The notes beneath the pieces were generated by a model that was given only the letters and a program-made list of their open reading frames with translations, was not told where the DNA came from and did no database searches. From CALBZG01 sp964486295 (GTDB taxonomy: Bacteria; Bacillota; Clostridia; Peptostreptococcales; Anaerovoracaceae), in assembly GCA_964486295.1 (NCBI GenBank), contig CAZAMF010000002.1:62001-126000 (forward strand): a DNA stretch of 64,000 bases, written 5' to 3'. Made by a program: the position numbers and the translations under genes. Below, piece by piece: positions 52,641 through 61,288 of this stretch (the first letter of the stretch is position 1; every line of letters begins with the position of its first letter).

Positions 52641-53216
52641 ATGGATATTTTCAAAATGATAACTGAACAGATCACGAAAGAAGATACACTGAACAAACTG
52701 GGAAAATCAGTCGGGGCACAGCCGGCGCAGGTTGAACAGTTGGTTAAGCTTGGCATGCCGGCTATTCTGCAGGCGATGGGGAAAAATGCAAATACACCCG
52801 ATGGAGCGGAAGCGCTGCTCGGTGCGCTGACCCGGCACCAGGATGATGATATTGAAGATGTCGATCAATTTTTGAATAAAGTCGATGCAGGAGATGGTGC
52901 AAAAATTCTGGACCATGTTTTTGCGGGTAACAGTTCCCGTGTTCAAAGCAGTCTGGCAGGCAAGGTCGGCCTGGAAAGCAGCCAGGTGTCCGGCATCATG
53001 AGCCAACTGGCTCCGCTGCTGCTGGGGGCAATGGGACAACAAAAGAAGAGGCAGAACCTGGACTCCCAGGGAGTGGCAGGGCTGCTTGGAGGACTGCTGT
53101 CTCAAGGTCAGAACAGTGGGATCATGGGGATGGTCACCGACTTGCTGGATACGGATAAAGATGGTAATATGATGGATGATGTTGGAAAAATTCTTGGCGG
53201 AATATTGAAAAGATAA
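52641..53216 (+). CDS. DUF937 protein
   Basis: A 191-residue protein of the DUF937 family: VGAQPAQVEQLVKLGMPAILQAMGKNA, then HVFAG...VQSSLAGKVGLESSQVSGIMSQLAPLLLGAMG, then GLLGGLL. It is made of short helices with Gly/Leu-rich turns and is predicted soluble. The C-terminal DTDKDGNMMDDVGKIL is EF-hand or dockerin-loop-like and may bind calcium. Function is not known. AAGGAG precedes the ATG; a DUF4153 gene follows 18 bp later. Confidence 0.85.
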   Translation: MDIFKMITEQITKEDTLNKLGKSVGAQPAQVEQLVKLGMPAILQAMGKNANTPDGAEALLGALTRHQDDDIEDVDQFLNKVDAGDGAKILDHVFAGNSSRVQSSLAGKVGLESSQVSGIMSQLAPLLLGAMGQQKKRQNLDSQGVAGLLGGLLSQGQNSGIMGMVTDLLDTDKDGNMMDDVGKILGGILKR

Positions 53217-53234
53217 CGATCGGAGGGCCGCACT

Positions 53235-55094
53235 ATGAACGCATTTACACATTCCGTATATCAAATTTTTAAAGGCGCAGGCAAAGCCTTTGCCACCTTT
53301 CCCGCTTCAATCGGCAGCGCGCTTGGTTTTGCTCTGGTTACGATCGTCAGAATACACTTGGAATGGCCGCAGCAGGAACCGTATAACTTCTTGTTCAACT
53401 GCCTGCATTGGTCGTTCGCATTGGGTGCGGTTTTCAGCCTGGCTGCCATTACTGCGGCCCAGAGCCGGTATAACAGTCGAAAAGCCTTTATTTTAGCGAA
53501 TCTGCTGGGAGTTGCCGCGATCATCATTACATTTGTTTTACTTTATTTCTTTGGAGGTCGTGAGCCAGTTATATCGGGTGCACGATATGATACTGTTTCG
53601 GTCATTGCGGTGGCCAGAGTCATTGCAGCTATGCTGATCAGTATTCTGGGCTTTATCGTGTTGGCATCTTATCCGCCTGAAAAATCCGATTTTTCACGAT
53701 CCATGTTCATGACGCATAAGGCATTCTTTATTTCCTTGCTTTACGGAATGGTCATCATGGCCGGTGCATCCGGAGTCGCTGAAGCTTTCAAAGCATTGCT
53801 TTATAATGATATGAGTTATAAGGTGTTCATGTATATCGGCACACTGACGGGTTTTCTCGTTTATACGATGTTTGCGGGTTATTTTCCGGATTTTAGAAAG
53901 GGGCAGGATGATCCGAAAAGGGAGACTGCACAGAAACAACCACGGTTTATAGAAATACTGTTCGTTTATATTCTGATACCGATCGTGTTTGCTATGACTG
54001 CTGTCCTGCTTGCATGGGCTGTCAAAACGGTTATGTCCGGCATGGGCGAATCTTCATTCATCCGGTTGTCCAGCATTGCAACAACTTATGCCATTGTTGG
54101 AATTTGGCTTCACATCATGGTGACACAATATGAGACAGGCCTGGCTAAATTCTATCGAAAAATTTATCCCATCGCCGCATTGCTCATATTGGCTTTTGAA
54201 GCATGGGCCCTTGCAGTTCAACTGGGAAACTCCGGCTTAAAAACGGCGGAGTACTCTTTCAGTCTATTACTGATCCTGACAGCAACTTCTGCGGTTTTGC
54301 TGCTGATCATTAAGTCAAAAGCCCATCTTCCTATCGTGGCCATCACCTGTGCGCTGGCAATCTTTGCGGTACTGCCGCTTGTCGGATACTATACATTGCC
54401 TGTGCGTGCCCAGCTTGACAGATTGGAAAACATCCTGCAAAGCCAGGGTATGCTGGAAAATGGAACGCTTAGTCCTGCCGCAGTTGAGCCGGACAAGAAA
54501 GTACGGATAGCTATTACAGATGCCGTGGAATTTCTGGCGTATTCTGAGGGAGCCAATCTTCCGGCCTGGTTTGAGAAGGATCTTGCACAAAACGATGTAT
54601 TCCAGAAAAAACTCGGATTTGAAAAAATCTGGCCCGAGTATGAACCAGGTAATCAGGGAGCCTACATGGGCACATACCTTTATCTGCCGCCCGAACCGGT
54701 CAATATTGCAGACTATGACTGGGCACTGAATCCGCAGAATATTTACGGAAAAGGTGACGGAACTGTATTCCTGGAAGGGAAACGAGGAGTATATTCGGTT
54801 TACTGGATCAGTGCCACTCAAAACGGGATACCGGAACTGAAAATTAAACTCAACGATAAGCTTCTTGTTCAGAAGGATATGAACGAATATATCGATCGGA
54901 TAACAAAGAAGTATCCCCCTGGGCAAAATGAGCCCATAGCGGCATCTTTTGAGGATATGTCCATCAAAATTGAGACAGCCGAGCTAAGCATTTTAATCGT
55001 ACTGAGCAATGCAGAGGTTAATATTGACGCACAGAACGACATCATAAACTATTGGATCGGCCTTAACTCGATCTATATTAAGGAAAAACCATAA
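53235..55094 (+). CDS. DUF4153 polytopic membrane protein
   Basis: A 619-residue protein with about 11-12 hydrophobic helices in the first 400 residues, then an extracytoplasmic or cytoplasmic soluble domain of about 215 residues. The helical part (for example FVYILIPIVFAMTAVLLAWAV and IWLHIMVTQYETG) matches the DUF4153 family. No catalytic motif is obvious. GGAGGGCCG precedes the ATG. Probably cotranscribed with the DUF937 gene and, 17 bp downstream, the CDGSH gene. Confidence 0.75.
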   Translation: MNAFTHSVYQIFKGAGKAFATFPASIGSALGFALVTIVRIHLEWPQQEPYNFLFNCLHWSFALGAVFSLAAITAAQSRYNSRKAFILANLLGVAAIIITFVLLYFFGGREPVISGARYDTVSVIAVARVIAAMLISILGFIVLASYPPEKSDFSRSMFMTHKAFFISLLYGMVIMAGASGVAEAFKALLYNDMSYKVFMYIGTLTGFLVYTMFAGYFPDFRKGQDDPKRETAQKQPRFIEILFVYILIPIVFAMTAVLLAWAVKTVMSGMGESSFIRLSSIATTYAIVGIWLHIMVTQYETGLAKFYRKIYPIAALLILAFEAWALAVQLGNSGLKTAEYSFSLLLILTATSAVLLLIIKSKAHLPIVAITCALAIFAVLPLVGYYTLPVRAQLDRLENILQSQGMLENGTLSPAAVEPDKKVRIAITDAVEFLAYSEGANLPAWFEKDLAQNDVFQKKLGFEKIWPEYEPGNQGAYMGTYLYLPPEPVNIADYDWALNPQNIYGKGDGTVFLEGKRGVYSVYWISATQNGIPELKIKLNDKLLVQKDMNEYIDRITKKYPPGQNEPIAASFEDMSIKIETAELSILIVLSNAEVNIDAQNDIINYWIGLNSIYIKEKP

Positions 55095-55111
55095 TCAAAC
55101 AAAAGGAGGCT

Positions 55112-55585
55112 GTGACAATAATATTGAAAGAATATAAAAATGATCAGATTACAGTGTATTGGCGGCCGGAATTATGTGCGCATTCAAGAAAATGTGTTGA
55201 CCATCTGCCTGAAGTTTTCGATTCCGGAAAAAGACCATGGCTTGATATCAATGGGAGCAGCCCGGAGAAGATCATCGAATTGATCGATCGCTGTCCATCG
55301 GGCGCACTAAAATATTCTCTAACGGAAGGGTCAATGGTGGACCCGGAACTAGCCAAAGGCCCGGGCAATATCGATTACGAAAAGAATACCGCGGAACCGG
55401 TTAAAATTACTGTAACCAAAAACGGCCCGCTGATTATCCGGGGACTTGCCGAGGTGGTCGATGCGGAAGGGAACACGATTAAAAAGTCAGGCAGCATGGC
55501 CTTATGCCGATGTGGTTTTTCGCAGAATCGCCCTTTTTGCGACGGTAGCCATAAATCGGCAGGATGGCATCCCGATAATGAATAA
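55112..55585 (+). CDS. Fer4_19 (YjdI-like) plus CDGSH iron-sulfur protein
   Basis: About 157 residues with two Fe-S modules. Residues about 20-65 are a divergent mono-cluster ferredoxin-like domain (LCAHSRKCVDHLP and RCPSGALKYS), as in E. coli YjdI. The C-terminal CRCGFSQNRPFCDGSH is a CDGSH-type motif with the C-x-C...C...H ligand set of a redox-labile 2Fe-2S cluster. Probably electron transfer or cluster storage. The ribosome site AAGGAGG ends only 2 nt before the GTG at 55112, so the exact start is uncertain; an in-frame TTG lies at 55124. Confidence 0.87.
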   Translation: MTIILKEYKNDQITVYWRPELCAHSRKCVDHLPEVFDSGKRPWLDINGSSPEKIIELIDRCPSGALKYSLTEGSMVDPELAKGPGNIDYEKNTAEPVKITVTKNGPLIIRGLAEVVDAEGNTIKKSGSMALCRCGFSQNRPFCDGSHKSAGWHPDNE

Positions 55586-55687
55586 CCAATCGTTGTTCAT
55601 ATAGTGATATTCATCAAAATGCGGGTATAATTATTTATTGATATTTTTGTTTTGATGATATTAGAGCAAATAAAAGGAGGTTTATTT

Positions 55688-55969
55688 ATGGGAATCATGG
55701 ACAAAATCGGACAGGCGATTGATGAACTCAAAGAGAAAGCGGAAGATTTAACTGAGGAATTAAAAGAAAAAACCGAAGGGCTCACCGGAGAAGCGAAAGA
55801 AAAAATTGAATCATTGAAGGATAAAGCAGAAGATGTGGCGTCCGATGTTAAAGAAAAAGCGGATACGCTGAAGGAAAAAGCGGGCGCGCTGAAAGGTAAA
55901 GCGGAAGATGTGGTTGAAGATGCCGCCAAAGCGGCAGAAAAAGCCGGGAAAGAGGCCAATAAGCAATAG
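55688..55969 (+). CDS. Amphipathic-helix repeat protein (LEA/apolipoprotein-like)
   Basis: A 93-residue protein that is almost entirely Lys/Glu/Ala/Asp with repeated ELKEKAEDL-type units of about 11 residues, predicting one long amphipathic helix or coiled coil. Such composition is seen in LEA-like stress proteins and in CsbD/YtxH-type small proteins; function is unknown. AAGGAGG (55675-55681) is 6 nt before the ATG at 55688. No membrane segment or signal peptide. Confidence 0.75.
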   Translation: MGIMDKIGQAIDELKEKAEDLTEELKEKTEGLTGEAKEKIESLKDKAEDVASDVKEKADTLKEKAGALKGKAEDVVEDAAKAAEKAGKEANKQ

Positions 55970-56010
55970 TGATATTCACCATATTAATGTCAGGTTGATG
56001 GAGGTTCGGG

Positions 56011-56472
56011 GTGGCACGTAAATCTTTCAATGAAAAATTGAGCAATAAGGCAGATATGCCCAAAATCGTTGAAATAACGGATCCTGTTGCGGTATCCAGA
56101 TACGGAGGGACAAAGATGTTGATCGCACCTCCGATGGATTACGATGAAGTAATGAAAAAAGTTCCGGAAGGCAAAGTGATTACTTCCGAGACCCTAAGAA
56201 ATTATCTCGCAAAGAAATACGATGCCGATTTTACATGTCCTTTGACCGCGGGAATATTTATCAATATTGCAGCCAACGCATCGGAAGAGCGGACCGGCAA
56301 TGAGACTCCATATTGGCGGACATTGAAAAAAGGCGGAGAATTAAATGAAAAATATCCGGGTGGTATTGAAGTCCAGAAACGCTTTCTGGAAGCAGAAGGT
56401 CATATCGTCATCCAAAAGGGGAAAAAATATTATGTGAAGAACTACGAAGATAAATTATTCCCGATCAAATGA
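56011..56472 (+). CDS. MGMT-like (alkyltransferase-like) protein
   Basis: A 153-residue protein resembling the DNA-binding domain of O6-alkylguanine transferases: VPEGKVITSETLRNYLAKKY is a winged-helix segment and DFTCPLTAGIFINIAAN takes the place of the active-site region. The usual PCHRV is absent; the Cys in TCPLTAG is offset, so alkyl transfer is doubtful and a lesion-binding or regulatory role is as likely. The GTG at 56011 follows GGAGG at normal distance. A strong terminator follows at 56493. Confidence 0.7.
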   Translation: MARKSFNEKLSNKADMPKIVEITDPVAVSRYGGTKMLIAPPMDYDEVMKKVPEGKVITSETLRNYLAKKYDADFTCPLTAGIFINIAANASEERTGNETPYWRTLKKGGELNEKYPGGIEVQKRFLEAEGHIVIQKGKKYYVKNYEDKLFPIK

Positions 56473-56492
56473 GTTCATCAATGATTGAACAA

Positions 56493-56524
56493 AAACGGAA
56501 CAGCATAAACTGTTCCGTTTTTTT
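56493..56524 (+). terminator. Intrinsic terminator after the MGMT-like gene
   Basis: AAACGGAACAG pairs with CTGTTCCGTTT across a CATAAA loop and is followed by a run of seven T. Confidence 0.92.
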
Positions 56525-56572
56525 AATAAAACTTATAGAATGTTTTTATTGGTTGCCTCCGAGGATTAACCA

Positions 56573-56977
56573 TCAGGCTGTGATTTCTTCCTGCTCCACT
56601 TGATCCAGTGTAAATTCAATATACTCCGCACCGAATTCATGCATCATTTCCAGAAGGGGAATGATCTTCTGGCCCAAATCAGTGAGACCGTATTCAACTT
56701 TAGGAGGGACAACGGGATATACTTTCCGGTAGATCAGATGATCGTCTTCCAGGGTCCTTAACTGCTGAGTCAGCATTTTCTGTGTCACATCCGGCAGCCT
56801 TCTTTTAATATCGTTAAAACGAAGGACTTTATCACTCAGGTACCACAGGATCATTATTTTTCTTTTGCCGGATAACAATTTTTGAACAAGCGCCATCGGG
56901 CAAATATCTAATTTGAGACACTTTTCGCTCATATAGCAAGTCTGATGCCGTTCTTCTTTTGTAATCAAAATAACCAC
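56573..56977 (-). CDS. HxlR-family transcriptional regulator
   Basis: A 134-residue winged-helix regulator. It has CPMALVQKLLSGKRKIMILWYLSDK, RFNDIKRRLPDVTQKMLTQQLRTLE (recognition helix) and RKVYPVVPPKVEYGLTDLG (the wing), the standard HxlR layout with an N-terminal Cys as in redox or aldehyde sensors. A second Cys lies at C20 and another near C15. A perfect inverted repeat just upstream is its likely autoregulatory operator. Start is uncertain: GTG 56977 or TTG 56968 with AAGGGG upstream, or ATG 56932. Confidence 0.85.
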   Translation of the reverse strand: MVILITKEERHQTCYMSEKCLKLDICPMALVQKLLSGKRKIMILWYLSDKVLRFNDIKRRLPDVTQKMLTQQLRTLEDDHLIYRKVYPVVPPKVEYGLTDLGQKIIPLLEMMHEFGAEYIEFTLDQVEQEEITA

Positions 56978-56986
56978 CCCTTCACC

Positions 56987-57008
56987 ATAGTATCATTTTA
57001 GATACTAT
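56987..57008. promoter_or_regulatory. Inverted repeat, probable HxlR operator
   Basis: ATAGTATC (56987-56994) and GATACTAT (57001-57008) form perfect 8-bp arms with a 6-bp AT spacer. HxlR proteins bind such palindromes. It lies 10 bp upstream of the HxlR start and in the gap shared with the divergent DUF554 gene. Confidence 0.65.
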
Positions 57009-57193
57009 AGCACATTTAAGTGCCTACTTGCAAGAATGATATCAATATCATATATTCGATTAAGCATTACTAACCATATGAGGTGCTTCAATTCTTTACT
57101 ATGATTCGCCTATTTTTGGATTTTATGTTATCATTTTCATGTTAACCGGAAGACAGACGAATTGATTACGAAGAAAGGTTATTTGGAAAACTT

Positions 57194-57892
57194 ATGATAG
57201 CGGTAATAGTGAATGCAGTTGCAATTCTACTGGGCGGAGCAGCAGGCCTGCTTTTAAAAAAGGGCATTCCACAGGAAATGGGCGACCTGATCATGAAAGG
57301 AATGGCCTTATGTGTCATGTATATCGGAATATCGGGGGCGTTGAACGGGACGAACCCTTTGATAACAGTCCTTGCAGTGTTGATAGGAGCAATAATCGGC
57401 TATGTATTGAAACTGGATGAAAGGCTGAATAATTTTGCCCGTCAAATCGAAAATAAAACTGGAAAGAAATCCGGCGAAGGGGCAAAGGATCCAAAAACTA
57501 GTGTTGCAGAGGGTTTTGTAACGGCCACCCTATTGTTCTGTATTGGCGCGATGGCCATCGTAGGTTCTCTGCAGGCCGGACTCTCGGGAGATTATGAAAC
57601 ACTTTTTACAAAATCCACAATCGATGGAATCACAGCAGCGATATTTGCTGCTACACTTGGAATCGGTGTTTTGCTTTCCTCAGTTCCTGTGTTTATCTAT
57701 GAAGGCGTCATCGTTTTGATATCCGGTTTCGCGGCGCCGTATTTGTCGGACTATATAGTTGGGGAAATGACCTGCGTCGGCTCGCTGCTGATTCTGGCAA
57801 TAGCTTTGAATATGCTTGGACTGACGAAAATAAAGATAATGAATCTGATGCCTGCAATTTTTATCCCGTTGCTGTTGTGCCAGTTTATGTAA
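57194..57892 (+). CDS. DUF554 membrane protein (YdfK/YqgA-like)
   Basis: A 232-residue membrane protein with about seven hydrophobic helices. It has VNAVAILLGGAAGLLLKKGIP at the N-terminus and ATLLFCIGAMAIVGSLQAGL, signatures of the DUF554 (YqgA/YdfK) family of unknown transport or structural function. It is divergent from the HxlR gene, so it may be regulated by the palindrome at 56987. The DUF6506 gene follows 12 bp downstream. Confidence 0.87.
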   Translation: MIAVIVNAVAILLGGAAGLLLKKGIPQEMGDLIMKGMALCVMYIGISGALNGTNPLITVLAVLIGAIIGYVLKLDERLNNFARQIENKTGKKSGEGAKDPKTSVAEGFVTATLLFCIGAMAIVGSLQAGLSGDYETLFTKSTIDGITAAIFAATLGIGVLLSSVPVFIYEGVIVLISGFAAPYLSDYIVGEMTCVGSLLILAIALNMLGLTKIKIMNLMPAIFIPLLLCQFM

Positions 57893-57904
57893 AGGAGAGT
57901 CAAA

Positions 57905-58207
57905 ATGAAGAGAAAAGTTTGCTTTATGTTTGTAAACGGCTCTATAGAAGAACCGGTCAGATCAGTTATAGATCTGGGGGCCGGTGAAATGATCACAGTT
58001 GGAGTAGCCAACTATAAAATGGCCTGTGATGAAGCCGTAAAACTTGCGGAAGAAGGTGTATTGCTGCTGGAACTGTGCGGAGGATTCGGGACGATCGGGC
58101 ATGCGATGGTTACACAGGCGGTAGAGGGGAAACTTCAGGTAGGCGTTGTCAGGTTTGACAATCATCCGGGCTATGACGGACAATCCGGCGATTCCAAATG
58201 GCTGTGA
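57905..58207 (+). CDS. DUF6506-like small protein
   Basis: A 100-residue soluble protein with a compact alpha/beta pattern (VCFMFVNGS, MITVGVANY, LLLELCGGFG, GVVRFDNHPG), matching my memory of the DUF6506 family. No catalytic assignment is known to me. AAAGGAG precedes the ATG and the DUF554 gene is 12 bp upstream, so they probably form an operon. The next gene, ndh2-like, starts 122 bp downstream in a separate unit. Confidence 0.6.
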   Translation: MKRKVCFMFVNGSIEEPVRSVIDLGAGEMITVGVANYKMACDEAVKLAEEGVLLLELCGGFGTIGHAMVTQAVEGKLQVGVVRFDNHPGYDGQSGDSKWL

Positions 58208-58329
58208 TGGGCAGTTGTTGATACGGAAGCGAATTGTTTACCATATTATACAGTTGGGTAAGTAATACTAGCAGAGATTAAATCATAAGTGCATGAATTT
58301 ATAGATACACGGTTCAAAGGGAGGGCACT

Positions 58330-60291
58330 ATGGGGAAAAAGATAGTGATTATAGGCGCAGGATATGCAGGTATCCTGACAGCAAAAAAACTTGCAAAAAA
58401 GTTCAAGAAAAATGATGAAGTAAGCATTTCCATAATTGATAAAAATCCGTTCCACGCCATGCTTACGGAACTTCACGAAGTGGCGGCAAACAGAGTGGAT
58501 GAAGATAGCATCCGGGTCAGCCTGAAAAAAGTATTCGCCGGACGCAAGGTCGAAGTGGTCCTTGACACCATTGAATCTTTTGATTTTGAAAAGAAACTGG
58601 CAGTTGGAAAAGCGAAAACCTACGAATACGATTATCTGGTTCTGAGCGCAGGTTCAAAGCCCACATTTTTCGGCACGCCGGGTGCGGAAGAATATGCTTT
58701 TAAACTCTGGTCCTACGACGATGCCATCAAGATCAGACAGCATCTGATCAATCTTTTCAGAATAGCCTGCAGGATAGCAGACGAAACCGAAAGAAGGAAA
58801 ATGCTCTCGATCTATGTTGTGGGGGCAGGATTTACTGGGGTTGAACTGGCAGGCGAAATTGCAGAATATCTTCCGATCATCTGCAACAAATTCGAAATCG
58901 ATCGAAATGATGTCAATCTGACGATCATTGATGTCCTGGAAAGAACGATACCAAATCTGCCGGCAGAACTGTCGGTTAAGGTGGAAAAGCGCCTAAAGAA
59001 GATGGGTGTGCATACTATGCTGGGAACAAATGTAGTATCCATCGGCCCGGATTATGTTGAAACAAAAAAGAACGATGTGATCACACGGAACCCGGCATCT
59101 ACTGTGATATGGGGCGCCGGCATCGAGAGCGCGGATATCACAGGAGAAGCAGCCAAGGTCCTCGAATCAGCTGCAAGAAACCGTATTAAGATAGATCCAT
59201 ATCTCCGCTCCATAGATGACGAAAGCGTTTTTGTAATAGGTGATAATATGCTCTACATACCTGAGGGAGAGGAAAAGCCGGTCCCACAGGTTGTAGAAAA
59301 CTGCGAACAGAGTGCAAAAGTTGCCGCTCATAATATTGCCTGTGCGATCACCGGGACAGGGACACTGGAAAAATACCAACCGGTTTTCCATGGATTTATG
59401 GTTTGTGTCGGCGGAAGATATGGCGTGGCACGAGTTGGTTTTCCGAAACATATGGTGAACTTGCCTTCTTTCCTTGCAATGTTTGCGAAACATTTTATCA
59501 ATATCATCTATTTCATACAGGTCCTCGGCTGGAATAAAGTCTGGACTTATATGAAGCATGAGTTCTTTACCATCAGAAATTGCAGAAGCTTTGTAGGCGG
59601 ACATTTTGCAAACCGTACACCAAGTTTCCTCTTAGTCCCTCTGAGAGTCTTCCTTGGGGGTGTATGGCTTTTCGAAGGAATCATGAAAGTCGTAGAAGGT
59701 TGGCTTGATGAACCAAAGTTGACAGATTTCTTCGGCGGGGCCAACGCTTGGTATAACAGTATTGTCGGAGGAGGCGGCGTTGCAGATGCTGCTACATCCG
59801 CTACAGCGGAAGCTGGAGGAGGCGCCGCTGGAGGATCGATGGGAACGCTGATTTTCAACTGGGATTTCTTTGGTTTATTCCAGGCGATCTTTGTCAGCGG
59901 GAAAACCATAGTGGAATCGGCCCTGGCAGATTTTGCATTTAGATTGAATGTACCGCTGATGAACTGGTTCGTTGACAGTTGGATCATGCCGAATGACGGG
60001 ATGCAGATTTTCATGCAGACCATGATCGTCATTGCCGAAATTGCCATCGGACTTGCGCTCATGGGCGGGTTATTTACAACATTGGCTGCCGGCGCTTCCC
60101 TGATCCTCCAGTTTATGTTCGTATGCACAACAGGTCTTTACCTCGGCACTTTCTGGATGATCTTTGCCGGAATTGCTGTATTAATTGGGGGAGGAAGAAC
60201 ATTCGGCCTGGATTATTACGTAATGCCTGCATTGAAATCCTGGTGGAAAAAATTCCCGCTGATAAGGAAACTATATATTTATCATGATTAA
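58330..60291 (+). CDS. ndh2: Type II NADH dehydrogenase with C-terminal membrane domain (EET Ndh2-like)
   Basis: A 653-residue flavoprotein. Residues 1-410 are an NDH-2 core with FAD motif GAGYAG (9-14), NAD motif GAGFTG (165-170), VIWGAG and FVIGDN. Unlike ordinary NDH-2 (about 400-450), it continues with a membrane domain: helices at about 431-455, 565-583, 585-603 and 604-621, separated by a Gly/Ala-rich linker (479-503). This layout matches Listeria Ndh2 (Lmo2638) of the extracellular electron transfer locus. It would pass electrons from NADH to a membrane quinone. GGGAGGG precedes the ATG; the dmkB-like gene overlaps its 3' end by 8 bp. Confidence 0.9.
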   Translation: MGKKIVIIGAGYAGILTAKKLAKKFKKNDEVSISIIDKNPFHAMLTELHEVAANRVDEDSIRVSLKKVFAGRKVEVVLDTIESFDFEKKLAVGKAKTYEYDYLVLSAGSKPTFFGTPGAEEYAFKLWSYDDAIKIRQHLINLFRIACRIADETERRKMLSIYVVGAGFTGVELAGEIAEYLPIICNKFEIDRNDVNLTIIDVLERTIPNLPAELSVKVEKRLKKMGVHTMLGTNVVSIGPDYVETKKNDVITRNPASTVIWGAGIESADITGEAAKVLESAARNRIKIDPYLRSIDDESVFVIGDNMLYIPEGEEKPVPQVVENCEQSAKVAAHNIACAITGTGTLEKYQPVFHGFMVCVGGRYGVARVGFPKHMVNLPSFLAMFAKHFINIIYFIQVLGWNKVWTYMKHEFFTIRNCRSFVGGHFANRTPSFLLVPLRVFLGGVWLFEGIMKVVEGWLDEPKLTDFFGGANAWYNSIVGGGGVADAATSATAEAGGGAAGGSMGTLIFNWDFFGLFQAIFVSGKTIVESALADFAFRLNVPLMNWFVDSWIMPNDGMQIFMQTMIVIAEIAIGLALMGGLFTTLAAGASLILQFMFVCTTGLYLGTFWMIFAGIAVLIGGGRTFGLDYYVMPALKSWWKKFPLIRKLYIYHD

Positions 60292-61270
60292 TGAATACTC
60301 AGGAACAAACAGCAAAAATAACAAGTACACGATAGACGACGCTTTTGTATCAGTTAAAAATGAGGTGGATGCAACTTTATCCACCTCTCCTTCACTCATG
60401 AAGGAATATACCGGGTATCTTGCAGATTCATCCGGAAAATACATTAGAGCATTGTCTGTGCTTGCATGCGCTTTGGACACTGAAGATCAGGTTCATGAAA
60501 ATGCTGTCAAACTGGGGGCTTCAATTGAAGTGCTGCATCTGGCGACTCTCGTACACGATGATGTGATCGATAACGCTGAGACGCGTAGGGGCCAGCTGTC
60601 GCTTCAGAAAAAATACGGTAAGCGTACAGCTGTGATATGCGGTGATTACCTTTTATGTGTTTCATTGATATTGGCAGGTTCTATCACCGAAAAAGAAGAC
60701 TACCTGAACATCAATGTACCGGATTATATGACAAAAGTTTGTATGGGAGAGATGAGACAGGAGATCAATAATGCAAATTACGATCTGACTGTTTTGGAAT
60801 ATTTACGCATCATCTCGGGGAAAACAGCAGCTCTGTTTGAGGCGTCTTTCCATGCAGGCGCAATTTTAAGCGGGAAAGGGGTCCCTGAAGAGATTGTAAG
60901 AAGATATGCCAGGCTGGGTCGGTATATTGGCATGATATTTCAATTGACCGATGATTGCATGGACTATGAATCCACAACAGATATCGCTATGAAACCGGTA
61001 CAATCGGATTATGAACAGGATGTGATTACTTTACCCCTGATTTATACATTCGATCGGTTCGAAGGATTAAGGAGCAAAGCGGCTCTCAGAAAAGTCTCTG
61101 CAGAAGAGATCAAAGCTGCGGTCATTTCGGCAGGGGGACTTGAGTATACAAAATCATTGGCCGGAAAATATTACGAAAAAGCGATATCCATTATTGACAG
61201 TCTGGAAATCAGCGAATTGAAAAGAACGACGCTGACCACCATACTAAATAAGGCATACAGAATATCTTAA
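60284..61270 (+). CDS. dmkB: Polyprenyl diphosphate synthase (DmkB-like)
   Basis: A 328-residue trans-prenyltransferase. The two aspartate-rich motifs are present: DDVID (92-96) in the first region and DDCMD (223-227) in the second, with HLATLVHDD and the GKYIR allylic/IPP site near residue 50. It makes the isoprenoid tail of a quinone. Position between ndh2 and the UbiA gene matches dmkB of the EET locus; gene symbol is by homology and context. Overlaps ndh2 by 8 bp. Confidence 0.88.
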   Translation: MINEYSGTNSKNNKYTIDDAFVSVKNEVDATLSTSPSLMKEYTGYLADSSGKYIRALSVLACALDTEDQVHENAVKLGASIEVLHLATLVHDDVIDNAETRRGQLSLQKKYGKRTAVICGDYLLCVSLILAGSITEKEDYLNINVPDYMTKVCMGEMRQEINNANYDLTVLEYLRIISGKTAALFEASFHAGAILSGKGVPEEIVRRYARLGRYIGMIFQLTDDCMDYESTTDIAMKPVQSDYEQDVITLPLIYTFDRFEGLRSKAALRKVSAEEIKAAVISAGGLEYTKSLAGKYYEKAISIIDSLEISELKRTTLTTILNKAYRIS

Positions 61271-61288
61271 CAGCGGAGGCCTTTTAAA

